Source of the DNA: Haloprofundus marisrubri
GTDB lineage: Archaea; Halobacteriota; Halobacteria; Halobacteriales; Haloferacaceae
Length of the DNA: 64,000 nucleotides
Direction of reading: 5' to 3'
Assembly (NCBI RefSeq): GCF_001469955.1
Contig: NZ_LOPU01000029.1
Location: forward strand, 124,001 to 188,000
The notes under the pieces were generated by a model. The model saw only the letters and a program-made list of their open reading frames with translations. It searched no databases and had not been told where the DNA came from. The position numbers were made by a program, and so were the translations under genes. The stretch's first letter is position 1; the number at the start of each line of letters is the position of its first letter. Below, one piece after another: positions 45,136 to 54,355 of this stretch.

Positions 45136-45728
45136 TGGAACTGGCCCTCCTGTACAGCGGCGGCAAGGACTCGACGCTCGCCGCACTCACGCTCGATTCG
45201 TTCTACGACGTGCGCCTCGTCACCGCACACTTCGGCGTCACCGAGGACTGGAAACACGCGAAAACCGCCGCCGAGACGCTCGGCTATCCGTTCGAGACGG
45301 TCGAACTCGACGAGGACATCGCCACCGACGCCGTCGAGCAGATGCACGCCGACGGCTACCCACGAAACGGTATCCAACAGGTACACGAAGCGGCGTTGGA
45401 GGCCGTCGCGGGGCTGGGCTACGACGCCATCGCCGACGGAACCCGGCGCGACGACCGAGTCCCGACCATCTCGCGGGCACAAGCACAGAGTCTCGAAGAC
45501 CGCTACGACGTCGACTACCTCGCACCGCTGTCGGGGTTCGGCCGTCGGGCGGTCGACCGCCTCGTCGACGAGACCCTCGATATCGAAGTCGGGCCGAGCG
45601 AGACGGTCCCGAAAGCTGATTACGAGGGCGAACTCCGGCAGTTACTCGCCGACCGATACGGGACCGAATCGGTTGGCGAGGTCTTTCCCGAACACGAACA
45701 GACGTACGTTCGCGGGCTCCTCGACTGA
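45135..45728 (+). CDS. PP-loop ATP pyrophosphatase, diphthine--ammonia ligase-related
   Basis: A 197-residue nucleotide alpha-hydrolase (adenine nucleotide alpha hydrolase-like) protein. It starts with the P-loop LLYSGGKDSTLAAL, and the later GIQQVHEAALEAVAGLGYDAIADGTRRDDRVPT is typical of the archaeal DUF7411/PP-loop group. Family members adenylate a substrate with pyrophosphate release, in tRNA or protein modification; the substrate here is unknown. The gene overlaps the PDCD5-like gene by one base, indicating a tightly coupled operon with S19e, which suggests a translation-related role. Confidence 0.85.
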   Translation: MELALLYSGGKDSTLAALTLDSFYDVRLVTAHFGVTEDWKHAKTAAETLGYPFETVELDEDIATDAVEQMHADGYPRNGIQQVHEAALEAVAGLGYDAIADGTRRDDRVPTISRAQAQSLEDRYDVDYLAPLSGFGRRAVDRLVDETLDIEVGPSETVPKADYEGELRQLLADRYGTESVGEVFPEHEQTYVRGLLD

Positions 45729-45814
45729 GCGGTCGCTGGGATACCGTCTCCTTGCTTTCTTCGAGGTCGGCGTCGACCGAATCGCTCATACCCCCGTAGA
45801 CGCGAGCGGTAGCC

Positions 45815-46732
45815 GTGACATCGGGAATCTCGTACTCGCTCGTCGCCGCCGTCGTCTGGGGCGTCTATCTGTTCGTCCTCAAGCGGTACTTCGACGGAAT
45901 TCCCGGCTCCGTTCTCACCGTTCTGGTCAACATCGCGGCTATCACGTGGTATCTCCCGGTGCTTCTCACGTCGGCGTCGCTCTCGGAGACGCCGTCTGTC
46001 GCGGCGCTCGGCATTGAGGCAGTCGGTATCCTCCTCGGCACTATCTGTGCGACGGGCGCGGCGTTTCTCATCTTCCTCCGGGCGCTCGACGTGGGCGACG
46101 TCTCCTACGTCGCGCCGATAAACAAGGTGGTCCCCGTGTTCGTCCTTCCCATCGAGATTTCGCTGCTCCACGAGCGTCTCGCACCGATTCAGGTGCTTGG
46201 CGTGGTCGTGGCGACGCTCGCGGTGTACGTCGCCAACTACCGGGGCGGCCGTTTGGCGGACCCGATACGCGCGGCGTCGTCGTCGACGGCGGCACAGCTC
46301 GCGCTGTTGAGCGCCGCCTGCTACGCCGTCAGCGACGTCGGCAAACGGGTTGCACTCCAGGAACTGAGCCTCCAACCGCAGGTGTGGGTCGTCGTCCTCC
46401 TCGCCGGCGTCACCGTCGTCGTCCTCCCCTTCGCGGTTCGGTCGTGGCCCGACGGCGCGCTCACGCGACGGACAGTCGGTGAACTCGCCGTCGGCGGCTT
46501 TCTCGTCGCACTCGGCGAGCACGTCACGTCGTTGGCGTTCGCCGCCGTGCCGGCGAGCATCGCCTCCCCGATTATCAACACGCAGGCGGTCGTCGCCGTC
46601 GTTCTCGGCGGCGTCCTGTTGCGTGAGGACTTCTTCGGGACCCGGCTAGTCGCCGCGGCGTTGGCGGTCTGTGGCGTCGGTCTCATCGCGCTCGATTCGT
46701 CGATTTTAGATGTCGTTCTCGGCTGGTTGTAG
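45815..46732 (+). CDS. EamA-family (DMT superfamily) transporter
   Basis: A 305-residue membrane protein with ten helices in two EamA repeats. The first repeat includes SYSLVAAVVWGVYLFVLKRY and the domain ends with HERLAPIQVLGVVVATLAVY. The second includes LLSAACYAVSDVGKRVALQE and ends with REDFFGTRLVAAALAVCGVG. The family exports amino acids, nucleotides or drug-like molecules. The start is GTG at 45815. Substrate unknown. Confidence 0.85.
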   Translation: MTSGISYSLVAAVVWGVYLFVLKRYFDGIPGSVLTVLVNIAAITWYLPVLLTSASLSETPSVAALGIEAVGILLGTICATGAAFLIFLRALDVGDVSYVAPINKVVPVFVLPIEISLLHERLAPIQVLGVVVATLAVYVANYRGGRLADPIRAASSSTAAQLALLSAACYAVSDVGKRVALQELSLQPQVWVVVLLAGVTVVVLPFAVRSWPDGALTRRTVGELAVGGFLVALGEHVTSLAFAAVPASIASPIINTQAVVAVVLGGVLLREDFFGTRLVAAALAVCGVGLIALDSSILDVVLGWL

Positions 46733-46921
46733 GGGCTAGCAGGCGACGGTCGTCAGTTCGCAAGCGGCGTGTCGCACTCCCGCCTCGGCCGCGTTGCGTC
46801 GGTACGTCAGCGCACCTGCAACGGTGGCTCTCTTCCCGTATTTGAACGTTCGCCACCGACGGTGGGGTCACCTTCCACGAAAAGGACAGGCTTCAAGCGA
46901 CCGCTCCGCAAACCACCGTAC

Positions 46922-48217
46922 ATGTACGACCACCTCAAGGGATTTCGTGATTTCTACCCCGACGAGATGGCCCCTCGACGGGAGGTCATCGACACGATGG
47001 AAGACGCCGCAAAGCGGTACGGCTTCCGCGAAATCGGCACGCCCGCGCTCGAACGAACGCAGATGTACGTCGACAAGTCCGGCGAGGAAATCGTCGACGA
47101 ACTCTATGCATTCACCGACAAAGGCGACCGCGAGGTCGCACTGACACCGGAACTGACGCCGACGGTCGCGCGGATGGTCGTCGCCAAACAGCAGGCGCTC
47201 TCGAAACCCATCAAATGGGTCTCGACCCGTCCGTTCTGGCGCTACGAGCAGGTCCAGCAGGGCCGCTTCCGAGAGTTTTACCAGACCAACGTCGACATCT
47301 TCGGGTCCTCCGAGCCTGAAGCGGACGCTGAGATTCTGGCCTTTGCGGCCGACGCGCTGACCGACCTCGGTCTCTCCGCGGACGACTTCGAGTTCCGCGT
47401 CTCACACCGCGACATTCTCGGCGGACTGCTCACCGCGTTCGACGACGACGTCGACACGCGAGCGGCCATCCGCGCCGTCGACAAGCGCGCGAAGGTAGAC
47501 GAGACCGAGTATCTCGGCCTGCTCACCGACGCGGGTCTCTCGTGGGACGACGCCGAGTCGTTCGACGACCTCGTCACCGGCGGCGACCTCGACGCAATCG
47601 CCGAGTTCGGCGGCGACGACGTGGAAGCCGCCGTCGACAACCTCCGCGAGGTGCTCGCCGCGGCTGAGGACTTCGGCGCACGCGAGTACTGTACCGTCTC
47701 GTTGACGACCGCCCGGGGACTCGACTACTACACCGGCGTCGTCTTCGAGTGCTTCGATTCGACGGGAGAGGTCGGTCGCTCGGTGTTCGGCGGCGGCCGC
47801 TACGACGACCTCATCGAGAGCTTCGGCGGGCAACCGACTCCCGCCGTCGGCGTCGCCCCCGGCCACGCGCCGCTGAACCTCCTGCTTCAGCGCGCGGGCG
47901 TCTGGCCCGAAGACGCCGCGTCGACGGACTACTACGTGCTCTCGGTCGGCGACACGCGGTCGGTCGCCAGTCGTGTCGCTCGTGACCTCCGTGCGGCAGG
48001 CAACACCGTCGAGACCGACGTTTCAGGTCGAAGCTTCGGTGCACAGATGGGATACGCCGACAGCATCGGTGCGGAGACCGTCGTCATCGTCGGCGAGCAG
48101 GACCTCGAAAACGACGAGGTGACCGTCAAAGAGATGGACAGCGGCGAACAGACCACCGCCCCCGTCGACGACTTCCCCGGCGACCGGGATGCGCCGTCGT
48201 ACGACGACTACGCCTGA
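46922..48217 (+). CDS. hisS: histidine--tRNA ligase
   Basis: A 431-residue class II synthetase. Motif 1 (EVIDTMEDAAKRYGFREIGTPALE), motif 2 (RPFWRYEQVQQGRFREFYQ), the histidine A loop (LTTARGLDYYTG), motif 3 (VFGGGRYDDLIESFGGQPTP) and the C-terminal anticodon-binding domain (YYVLSVGDTRSVASRVARDL) are present. It charges tRNA-His. The ATG at 46922 begins the conserved MYDHLKGFRDFYPDEM; the open frame upstream is not similar. The 3' end overlaps the convergent membrane protein gene by 10 bp. Confidence 0.95.
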   Translation: MYDHLKGFRDFYPDEMAPRREVIDTMEDAAKRYGFREIGTPALERTQMYVDKSGEEIVDELYAFTDKGDREVALTPELTPTVARMVVAKQQALSKPIKWVSTRPFWRYEQVQQGRFREFYQTNVDIFGSSEPEADAEILAFAADALTDLGLSADDFEFRVSHRDILGGLLTAFDDDVDTRAAIRAVDKRAKVDETEYLGLLTDAGLSWDDAESFDDLVTGGDLDAIAEFGGDDVEAAVDNLREVLAAAEDFGAREYCTVSLTTARGLDYYTGVVFECFDSTGEVGRSVFGGGRYDDLIESFGGQPTPAVGVAPGHAPLNLLLQRAGVWPEDAASTDYYVLSVGDTRSVASRVARDLRAAGNTVETDVSGRSFGAQMGYADSIGAETVVIVGEQDLENDEVTVKEMDSGEQTTAPVDDFPGDRDAPSYDDYA

Positions 48218-48540
48218 ACGTCTGTCGCCGGACTCTTTCGGACCCGTCGGGCGAGACGGTCGTATCCCGAGACGAGCAGCGCAGACGTCAGAAAGGTGAA
48301 GACGACGAACCCGCCGAAGAACGTCACGAACGTCTCCGGAGAGAGCGTCAACAGCACGGTTCCGAGCGTCATCATGTAGGCGAACATGAACAGAAACGCC
48401 GGGGCGGCGAGCATCCCGAACGGGGTGGCGTCGTTGACGCTCGTTCCGAGCACGTACAGGCCGAGAATCACCAGCGTGAGGAGCCACACACGCGGGTCAC
48501 GGCACCGGTCGACGATTCGGTCGGTGTGAGTGGAGGGCAT
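48208..48540 (-). CDS. three-helix integral membrane protein, unknown function
   Basis: A 110-residue protein with about three hydrophobic helices (residues ~18-35, ~42-65 and ~70-90), an Arg-rich N-terminus (RIVDRCRDPRVW) and a basic C-terminal tail (DRLARRVRKS). No family motif is recognised. It overlaps hisS at its 3' end on the opposite strand. The start is the only ATG in the frame. Confidence 0.55.
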   Translation of the reverse strand: MPSTHTDRIVDRCRDPRVWLLTLVILGLYVLGTSVNDATPFGMLAAPAFLFMFAYMMTLGTVLLTLSPETFVTFFGGFVVFTFLTSALLVSGYDRLARRVRKSPATDVQA

Positions 48541-48593
48541 CGGTGAGTGAACGTCGGTGACGACGGCTCTTAATGCTATCTGGCTGATTTGTT

Positions 48594-48621
48594 CTACCGG
48601 TAGTGTCGCCTATAATTGGCG
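48594..48621. promoter_or_regulatory. palindrome and inverted repeat around the USP gene promoter
   Basis: CTACCGGTAG (48594-48603) is a perfect palindrome; CGCC TATAATT GGCG (48607-48621) is a 4-bp inverted repeat that encloses a TATA-like sequence. The gene at 48682 is 60 bp downstream. The layout fits a repressed or activated promoter. Confidence 0.45.
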
Positions 48622-48670
48622 GGTGCTAACAGACATCATACTTTCGTTGCACGTCGTCGTACGCCCATCT

Positions 48671-48677
48671 GGAGGAG
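48671..48677 (+). promoter_or_regulatory. Shine-Dalgarno sequence of the USP gene
   Basis: GGAGGAG lies four bases before ATG 48682, close to the ideal haloarchaeal anti-SD match, and defines the start. Confidence 0.7.
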
Positions 48678-48681
48678 TCTC

Positions 48682-49125
48682 ATGTACGACACCATCCTCG
48701 TCGCAACCGACGGCAGTCCGTCGGCGACGGCCGCGGCCGACCGCGCAATCGACTTCGCACGGACGTTCGACGCCGGCTTACATGCGCTCTACGTCATCGA
48801 CACGATGGCGTACGGTGCGGACGTTCGCTCGGACCTCATGACGGAGGCACTCGGACAGCAAGGGGAGTCGGCAGTCGAAGCCGTCGAGTTGGCTGCCGAA
48901 GAAACCGGTGTCGCCGTCACGACGGCTGTCACCCGTGGCTCTCCCGCCCAAGCTATCGTCGACTACGTCGAGGACAACGACATCGACCTCGTGGTCGTCG
49001 GCACGCGCGGTCGCCGCGGCCTCGAACGGTTCCTCGTCGGCAGTGTTGCAGAACGGGTCGTCCGAACCTCGCCGGCACCGGTCGTCACCGTCCCACCCGA
49101 CGGAGCGTCTACCGACGACGTGTAG
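48682..49125 (+). CDS. universal stress protein (UspA family)
   Basis: A 147-residue UspA-fold protein. MYDTILVATDGSPSATAAAD is the first strand and nucleotide loop, DLVVVGTRGRRGLERFLVGSV contains the G-x2-G-x9-G(S) ATP-binding motif, and it ends APVVTVPP. It binds ATP and helps survival under stress. The ATG at 48682 is preceded by the strong SD-like GGAGGAG (48671-48677), unlike most genes in the window that appear leaderless, and the in-frame ATG at 48616 is therefore rejected. Confidence 0.9.
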   Translation: MYDTILVATDGSPSATAAADRAIDFARTFDAGLHALYVIDTMAYGADVRSDLMTEALGQQGESAVEAVELAAEETGVAVTTAVTRGSPAQAIVDYVEDNDIDLVVVGTRGRRGLERFLVGSVAERVVRTSPAPVVTVPPDGASTDDV

Positions 49126-49223
49126 CCGTCGCCGTCTCGCCGTCCCGACTCGTCTCGGTTCGGACCTCGGAACCGGAGTCGAGAGTCGCGGCGATTAAGC
49201 GCCCGCTCTGCGAACGTTCGCCG

Positions 49224-50072
49224 ATGCCGAAGCGTGCGTTCCGCGTCGCCTACGACGGCCGCCCCTACTACGGCTTCCAGCGCCAACCCGACGTGCCGAC
49301 GGCCGAAGGCGCGTTGTTCGACGCGCTGGCGAAACTCGACATCTACGACGAGACGCGTCACCGGCCTTCCGGTTACGCCGCCGCCGGGCGCACCGACGCG
49401 GGCGTCTTCGCCGTCGCGCAGACCGTTGCCTTCGACTGCCCCGAGTGGTGTACGCCGCGGGCGGTCAACAGCGAGTTGCCGGGGACGGTCCGCGCGTGGG
49501 CCGCTGCGGACGTTCCCGACGAGTTCCACGCGACCCACGACGCGAGTCGTCGCGAGTACACGTATCATCTCTACGCCCCCGAAACCGGAGAGGAGGAATA
49601 TCTCACGCCGGAGCCCTACGCCGCCGTCGACGACGACCGAGCGAGAGCAGCCCTCTCGGCGCTGTGCGGCGAACACGACTTTCGCAACTTCACGCCGGAC
49701 GAAAAGAACACGGTTCGGGAACTGTCGGGGTCGATGCGGCGCGACGGCGAGTTCCTCGTTCTCACACTCTCGGCGCCCGGGTTCGCCCGTGAACTCGTCC
49801 GGCGCGTTCTTTCGCTTGTGAGAATCGTTGGGTCCGGAGCACCGATGGAGCGAATCGACCACGCGTTCGACGCCGACTCGCTGGAAGGAAGAGAGGGAAT
49901 CCCGCCTGCGCCCGCGTCGGGGCTGGTGCTCACCGGAGTCGACTATCCGGGAGTCAACTTCGAACGCGACGCCGACGCGGCAGAAACGGTCCGGGAAGTG
50001 TTCGGCGCGTCGCGCGTGGAGGGTGCGGTCAGAGCGCGGGTCTGTGAGACGGTACTGGACGGAACGAGCTGA
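49224..50072 (+). CDS. truA: tRNA pseudouridine synthase A
   Basis: A 282-residue enzyme that makes pseudouridine at positions 38-40 of the anticodon stem. The N-terminal RVAYDGRPYYGFQRQPDVPT and the catalytic aspartate in AAGRTDAGVFAVAQTVAF are the hallmarks; RREYTYHLYAPETG and HDFRNFTPDEKNT are further family motifs. It is a compact archaeal TruA. Its stop codon ends one base before the stop of the convergent peptidase gene. Confidence 0.94.
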   Translation: MPKRAFRVAYDGRPYYGFQRQPDVPTAEGALFDALAKLDIYDETRHRPSGYAAAGRTDAGVFAVAQTVAFDCPEWCTPRAVNSELPGTVRAWAAADVPDEFHATHDASRREYTYHLYAPETGEEEYLTPEPYAAVDDDRARAALSALCGEHDFRNFTPDEKNTVRELSGSMRRDGEFLVLTLSAPGFARELVRRVLSLVRIVGSGAPMERIDHAFDADSLEGREGIPPAPASGLVLTGVDYPGVNFERDADAAETVREVFGASRVEGAVRARVCETVLDGTS

Positions 50073-51437
50073 CTACTCCCAGTCGACGGGCCAGAGGTCG
50101 GCGGCGCGCATTCCGACCTCGAAGTCGTTCTCGCGGAACGTCTCGGCGAGGTCGTCGAGGTCCAGACGCGGCGCGTCAGTTTTCGAGAGGTCGTCGACGA
50201 GCAGTGCCGTGAGGATGGCGTGTTCGCGGATGTTTCGGTCGTCGACTTTGTCGCGGGTGTCGGCGTGGGTGTGGCCCCATCCGCGGCCGCGTTCGCCACT
50301 GTCGCTGTGAAGTTGGAACGCCGGGACGCCCTCGCGGACGAACGGCCAGTGGTCACTGAACGGGTGGGGTTCGTCGTTCACGTCGATGGGTTGTCTCGTC
50401 GCGTCGTCGATGCGCTCGGCGGCGACGCTCATCGCGTCGGAGTTGTGGGTGAGTGCGACCAAGTTTCTGAATCGCCCCGCGCCGTCGACGTTGACGACGG
50501 CTTTTATCTCACTGAGGTCGGTTGTTTCGGCGACGTGTTCGGCACCCAAGAGGCCGATTTCCTCACAGCCGACGCCGGCGACGCGGACGCCGATGTCGAG
50601 GTCGACTTGTGCGAGAATCCGGGCGGCGGTGACGACGGTGGCGATGCCACAGCCGTTGTCGAGCGCGCCCTCGGCGATGTCGTGGGCGTCGTAATGTGCG
50701 AGCAACAGCAGCTCTTCGTCCGTCTTTGGTCCGACGTGCCCGACGACGTTCTGGCTCTCGCCCGGTGTGGTCTCGGCTTCGACGGTGATGCGGACGCTGC
50801 CCGTCTCTCCACCGTTGTTCGCGGCGTACTCTTTCAGCCACGCACCGGTCTCCTTGCTCACGCCGACGGCCGGCACCGACCCCTCGTCGCCGAAGGTGAG
50901 CGAGCCAGTCGGTGGCAGTTGACCCTCGATGTGGTTGACGAAGACGAACGCTTCCGCGCCCGCTTCGACCGCACAGCCGTACTTCTCCATCCGGTGGATG
51001 AACCGCCCAGATGGCGTGGTCGTACTCGCAACCACGATTTTGCCGTCGACGTCCTCGGCTTCGATTTCGTCGGGCGTGCCGTAGCCCACGTCGACAAGTT
51101 CGGCCTCCACGTCGCCCGACGGCGAGTACGGCAGCGCGATGGCGTCGAACGGCCGCGTGACGGGGGCGGTGAGTTCGAGTTCGGTCCACCCGCGGGTCCA
51201 CTGGTTCATCTCGAACGTGTCGAGTTTGATGTCGTCGACGCCGGCGTCGGCGAACGCGTCGGCGACGAGGTCCGCCGCCCGCTGTTCGCCCGCGCTGCCG
51301 CCCATCCGGTCGCCGAGCGAGGTGAGGTCTGTGATGAAGTTCCACGCGCTGTCGTCGGTCCACGTGCGGCCCACTGCGGCGGCGAACGCGTCGGTCGCTT
51401 CCTCCGCGTTCGTCGGCGTCGTCTCCTGTTCGGACAT
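50073..51437 (-). CDS. M28-family metallopeptidase with PA domain
   Basis: A 454-residue zinc aminopeptidase-like protein. A helical N-terminal part and a protease-associated (PA) insert (~125-235, DVDGKIVVASTTTPSGRFIH) precede the catalytic domain. The five metal ligands appear in LLLAHYDAHD (His and Asp), EGALDNGCG (Asp), VGCEEIGLLGAEH (Glu), VVNVDGAG (Asp) and WGHTHADTRDKVD (His). No signal peptide is found, so it is a cytoplasmic peptidase. The ATG at 51435-51437 is used; the longer frame adds nine Cys/Arg-type residues. Confidence 0.9.
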   Translation of the reverse strand: MSEQETTPTNAEEATDAFAAAVGRTWTDDSAWNFITDLTSLGDRMGGSAGEQRAADLVADAFADAGVDDIKLDTFEMNQWTRGWTELELTAPVTRPFDAIALPYSPSGDVEAELVDVGYGTPDEIEAEDVDGKIVVASTTTPSGRFIHRMEKYGCAVEAGAEAFVFVNHIEGQLPPTGSLTFGDEGSVPAVGVSKETGAWLKEYAANNGGETGSVRITVEAETTPGESQNVVGHVGPKTDEELLLLAHYDAHDIAEGALDNGCGIATVVTAARILAQVDLDIGVRVAGVGCEEIGLLGAEHVAETTDLSEIKAVVNVDGAGRFRNLVALTHNSDAMSVAAERIDDATRQPIDVNDEPHPFSDHWPFVREGVPAFQLHSDSGERGRGWGHTHADTRDKVDDRNIREHAILTALLVDDLSKTDAPRLDLDDLAETFRENDFEVGMRAADLWPVDWE

Positions 51438-51584
51438 GGCCCGCGGTTGGACACACCGTGACATAGATGCTCGGTTCGCGGAAGTCGCCGTCCTGAGCCA
51501 AGTTCTGTCAGCCGAAAATCATCGGCAACAGTTGCCTTGTCTGCACTTGGCAAGGTTTACGCCCGCACCGGCCAACTCCCGACC

Positions 51585-53384
51585 ATGAGTTCGGTTCCCG
51601 AACGCGGCGACATCGACGAGGAGTACAAGTGGGATTTGGAGAGCATCTACGCCTCCGACGACGACTGGAACGAAGCGTACGAGGACGTCGAGTCGCGTAT
51701 CGACGACATCGCAGCGTACGAAGGCCGAGCGACCGAAGACGCCGAAACGCTGTACGAACTGCTCGAACTGCTCGAATCGGTGATGCGCGACGTCTCGAAA
51801 GTCACCTCCTACGCGCAACTCCGCGCCAGCGAGGACACCCGGAATCAGGAGTACCAAGCGCTGTCGGCGCGCGCACAGTCGCTGGCCTCCGACGCTCGTA
51901 GTGCGTCGAGTTTCGTCGAACCCGAACTGCAGGAACTCGACGAGGACGACGTCCAGCAGTTCATCGACGAAAACCCCGAACTCTCGGAGTACGAACACTA
52001 CTTCGACGACGTGCTCCGCGCCAAGCCGCACACCCGCTCGAAGGAAGTCGAGGAACTGCTGGCCGACCTTTCGGAGGTCATGGGCGCACCGAGCGACTTC
52101 TACTCGATGCTCGCCAACGCCGACCTGACGTTCCCGACGGTCGAAGACCCCGACGGCGACGAGATAGAGATTTCGCAGGGCAACTTCACGAAACTCCAGA
52201 AACACCCGAACCGCGAGTTCAGACAGAAAGTCCACGAGCAGTTCTACGACGAGTGGGAGGACGTACGAAACTCGGTCGGCAGTTCACTGAAGAACAGCGT
52301 CAAAGCCGACGTGAAACTCGCCGAAGCGCGCAACTACGACACCGCCCGCGAGTCGGCGCTCGACGGCCCGAACGTCCCCGTCGAGGTGTACGACAACCTC
52401 CTCGGCACCGTCCGCGACAACCTCGACAAACTCCACCGTCACGCCGACCTGAAGCGGCAGGCACTCGACGTCGACGACCTCCAGATGTGGGACCTCTACA
52501 TGTCGCTGACGGGCGAGGAAGGCCCCGAAATCAGCTACGAAGAGGCCAAAGAGTACGTCATCGAGGCCGTCGCGCCACTCGGCGAGGAGTACCAAGAGCG
52601 GATGGCTGAGGGCCTCGAAGACCGCTGGGTCGACGTGTACGAGAACCGCGGCAAGCGCGCCGGGGCGTACTCGGCGGGCACGTACGACACCCAGCCGTTC
52701 ATCATGATGAACTATCAGGACGACATCACCTCGATGTTTACGCTCGCCCACGAACTCGGCCACTCGATGCACTCGGAGTTGGCCAAGGGTGAGCAACCGT
52801 GGCAGTACGCCGACTACGAAATCTTCGTCGCCGAGGTGGCGAGTACGGTCAACGAGACGCTTCTCACCCAGTATCTGCTCGAAAACGCCGAGAGCGACGA
52901 ACTCCGCCGCCACGTCCTCGACGAGTATCTCGAACGGTTCCGTTCGACGCTGTACCGCCAGACGATGTTCGCCGACTTCGAGTTGCAGATTCACGAGGCC
53001 GTCGAGGCGGGCGAACCGCTCACCCCCGACGCCTTCGACCAACTGTACGGCGACCTGAAGGCCGAGTTCTACGAACCCGCCGAAGTCGACGACCGCATCG
53101 CCCGCGAGTGGATGCGCATCCCGCACTTCTACTACAATTATTATGTTTACCAGTACAGCACCGGCATCAGCGCCGCCGTCGCCGTCGTCGAACGCATTCT
53201 CGACGAAGGCGAGGACGCCGCCGCCGACTACCGCGAGGCGCTCGCCATGGGCGGCAGCGCGTACCCGATGGAAGTGTTGGAGACGGCGGGCGTCGACATG
53301 ACTTCGCCCGAACCTATCGAGGACGCACTCGGCGTCTACGGCGACTACCTGGACCGCGTCGCCGACCTGATGGACCTCGAATAA
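51585..53384 (+). CDS. pepF: oligoendopeptidase F (M3 family)
   Basis: A 599-residue cytoplasmic metallopeptidase that cuts oligopeptides. The zinc motif HELGH is at 389-393 in TLAHELGHSMHSELAKGEQ, and the third ligand is in IFVAEVASTVNETLLTQYLL. The N-terminal helical half (DEEYKWDLESIYASDDDWNE) and the C-terminal MRIPHFYYNYYVYQYSTGIS complete the fold. The ATG at 51585 starts the conserved N-terminus. The neighbouring peptidases (M28, PepF) are divergent and may share the promoter region (147 bp). Confidence 0.93.
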   Translation: MSSVPERGDIDEEYKWDLESIYASDDDWNEAYEDVESRIDDIAAYEGRATEDAETLYELLELLESVMRDVSKVTSYAQLRASEDTRNQEYQALSARAQSLASDARSASSFVEPELQELDEDDVQQFIDENPELSEYEHYFDDVLRAKPHTRSKEVEELLADLSEVMGAPSDFYSMLANADLTFPTVEDPDGDEIEISQGNFTKLQKHPNREFRQKVHEQFYDEWEDVRNSVGSSLKNSVKADVKLAEARNYDTARESALDGPNVPVEVYDNLLGTVRDNLDKLHRHADLKRQALDVDDLQMWDLYMSLTGEEGPEISYEEAKEYVIEAVAPLGEEYQERMAEGLEDRWVDVYENRGKRAGAYSAGTYDTQPFIMMNYQDDITSMFTLAHELGHSMHSELAKGEQPWQYADYEIFVAEVASTVNETLLTQYLLENAESDELRRHVLDEYLERFRSTLYRQTMFADFELQIHEAVEAGEPLTPDAFDQLYGDLKAEFYEPAEVDDRIAREWMRIPHFYYNYYVYQYSTGISAAVAVVERILDEGEDAAADYREALAMGGSAYPMEVLETAGVDMTSPEPIEDALGVYGDYLDRVADLMDLE

Positions 53385-53483
53385 CAGCCTGAGAAGCGGG
53401 TTCTGTTTTTCTGGCTTCGTCCGAACTATCGAGAAAGAGTCGTTCACGGGGCCGTACTGAGTAGACAGCGCGCAGCTATCGGA

Positions 53484-54224
53484 CTACCTTCCCGACTGCT
53501 TTCCTCTGAACTCCTTCTTCAGATGCATCAGTGCGAGTGCCGGCGCATTTGTGACGAAATCCCAGACGGCCCGCGGGCCTGCGTCGATTAGCACCCTTGT
53601 GGCCCCTTTCTTCTCCGTGAGGAATACGGGGCGGCCTCTGTAGATGTCGCGTCCGTAGATTCTGTTCTCCTCTCTGTTTTCGAGGACCTTCTTCACCGTC
53701 CGGACGTCGTTCCAGTCGCCTCGCATCACGACCACGCCGTCGGGATTCACGACGTGTACCGAGTTCGGCATCCCACCGTATTTTCTGTGGACGGTCCCCT
53801 CCTCGTCGTCGACTAAGACAGTGCGCTCGACGTCGTACTCGGTCGCAAACGTCCGCGCTCGTTCGAGTTTGTCTTCGAACGAGTCGTGTGCATCGTAGCG
53901 CTCTCCCGGATGCGCCTCTCTGGTGTACAAGAGGACGAACACCACGTCTTCGAACTGCTTCTGGAGTTCGTCCATCACGTGGACCTTCGAATCCGTGATG
54001 GGGCAGGTGATGCTGCCGGTTTCGAGGACGACCCACTTTCCTCTGAACTCCGACCATTCGATTGTCTGGCCGTCCAGCGTAACCGCCTCGAAGTCGGGTG
54101 TGCGGTCACCCGGTTTGGGTCCGTCGAAAGTCGTGAAGTCGTAGTACTCCGGGCCGAAATGCCTGTAGTTGTACGCTTCGTTCCGCGTTTCGTCTCCCAT
54201 CGGCTCTGTTCGTGACACGGTCAT
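53484..54224 (-). CDS. deiodinase-like redoxin (thioredoxin-fold, single Cys)
   Basis: A 246-residue protein with a thioredoxin-like core. DRTPDFEAVTLDGQTIEWSE is the AhpC/TSA type opening, LETGSITCPITDSKV holds a single cysteine (C74) at the catalytic position, and FVLLYTREAHPG (96-107) resembles the VYxxEAH motif of iodothyronine deiodinases. Archaeal relatives are annotated deiodinase-like; a selenocysteine is not encoded here. The substrate is unknown; peroxide or disulfide reduction or dehalogenation are possible. It is divergent from a Bat-type regulator, with an inverted repeat next to the TATA element between them. Confidence 0.75.
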   Translation of the reverse strand: MTVSRTEPMGDETRNEAYNYRHFGPEYYDFTTFDGPKPGDRTPDFEAVTLDGQTIEWSEFRGKWVVLETGSITCPITDSKVHVMDELQKQFEDVVFVLLYTREAHPGERYDAHDSFEDKLERARTFATEYDVERTVLVDDEEGTVHRKYGGMPNSVHVVNPDGVVVMRGDWNDVRTVKKVLENREENRIYGRDIYRGRPVFLTEKKGATRVLIDAGPRAVWDFVTNAPALALMHLKKEFRGKQSGR

Positions 54225-54270
54225 GGTCCCACTAGTGAGTACGGTGACCGGACGGATTTGGAGTCTGCCT

Positions 54271-54292
54271 AGTACTGTCGGTACTATATATG
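54271..54292. promoter_or_regulatory. inverted repeat AGTAC-N5-GTACT overlapping a TATA element
   Basis: AGTAC (54271-54275) and GTACT (54281-54285) are followed directly by TATATA (54285-54291). The TATA stretch is itself nearly symmetric and can serve both the deiodinase-like gene (minus) and the regulator gene at 54356 (plus). The site is well placed for autoregulation. Confidence 0.5.
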
Positions 54293-54355
54293 TGCGAGCG
54301 GCGCGAACTGAACGCTATGCGTCCAGAGAGCATCGACGTGGAGAGCGATTAGCAC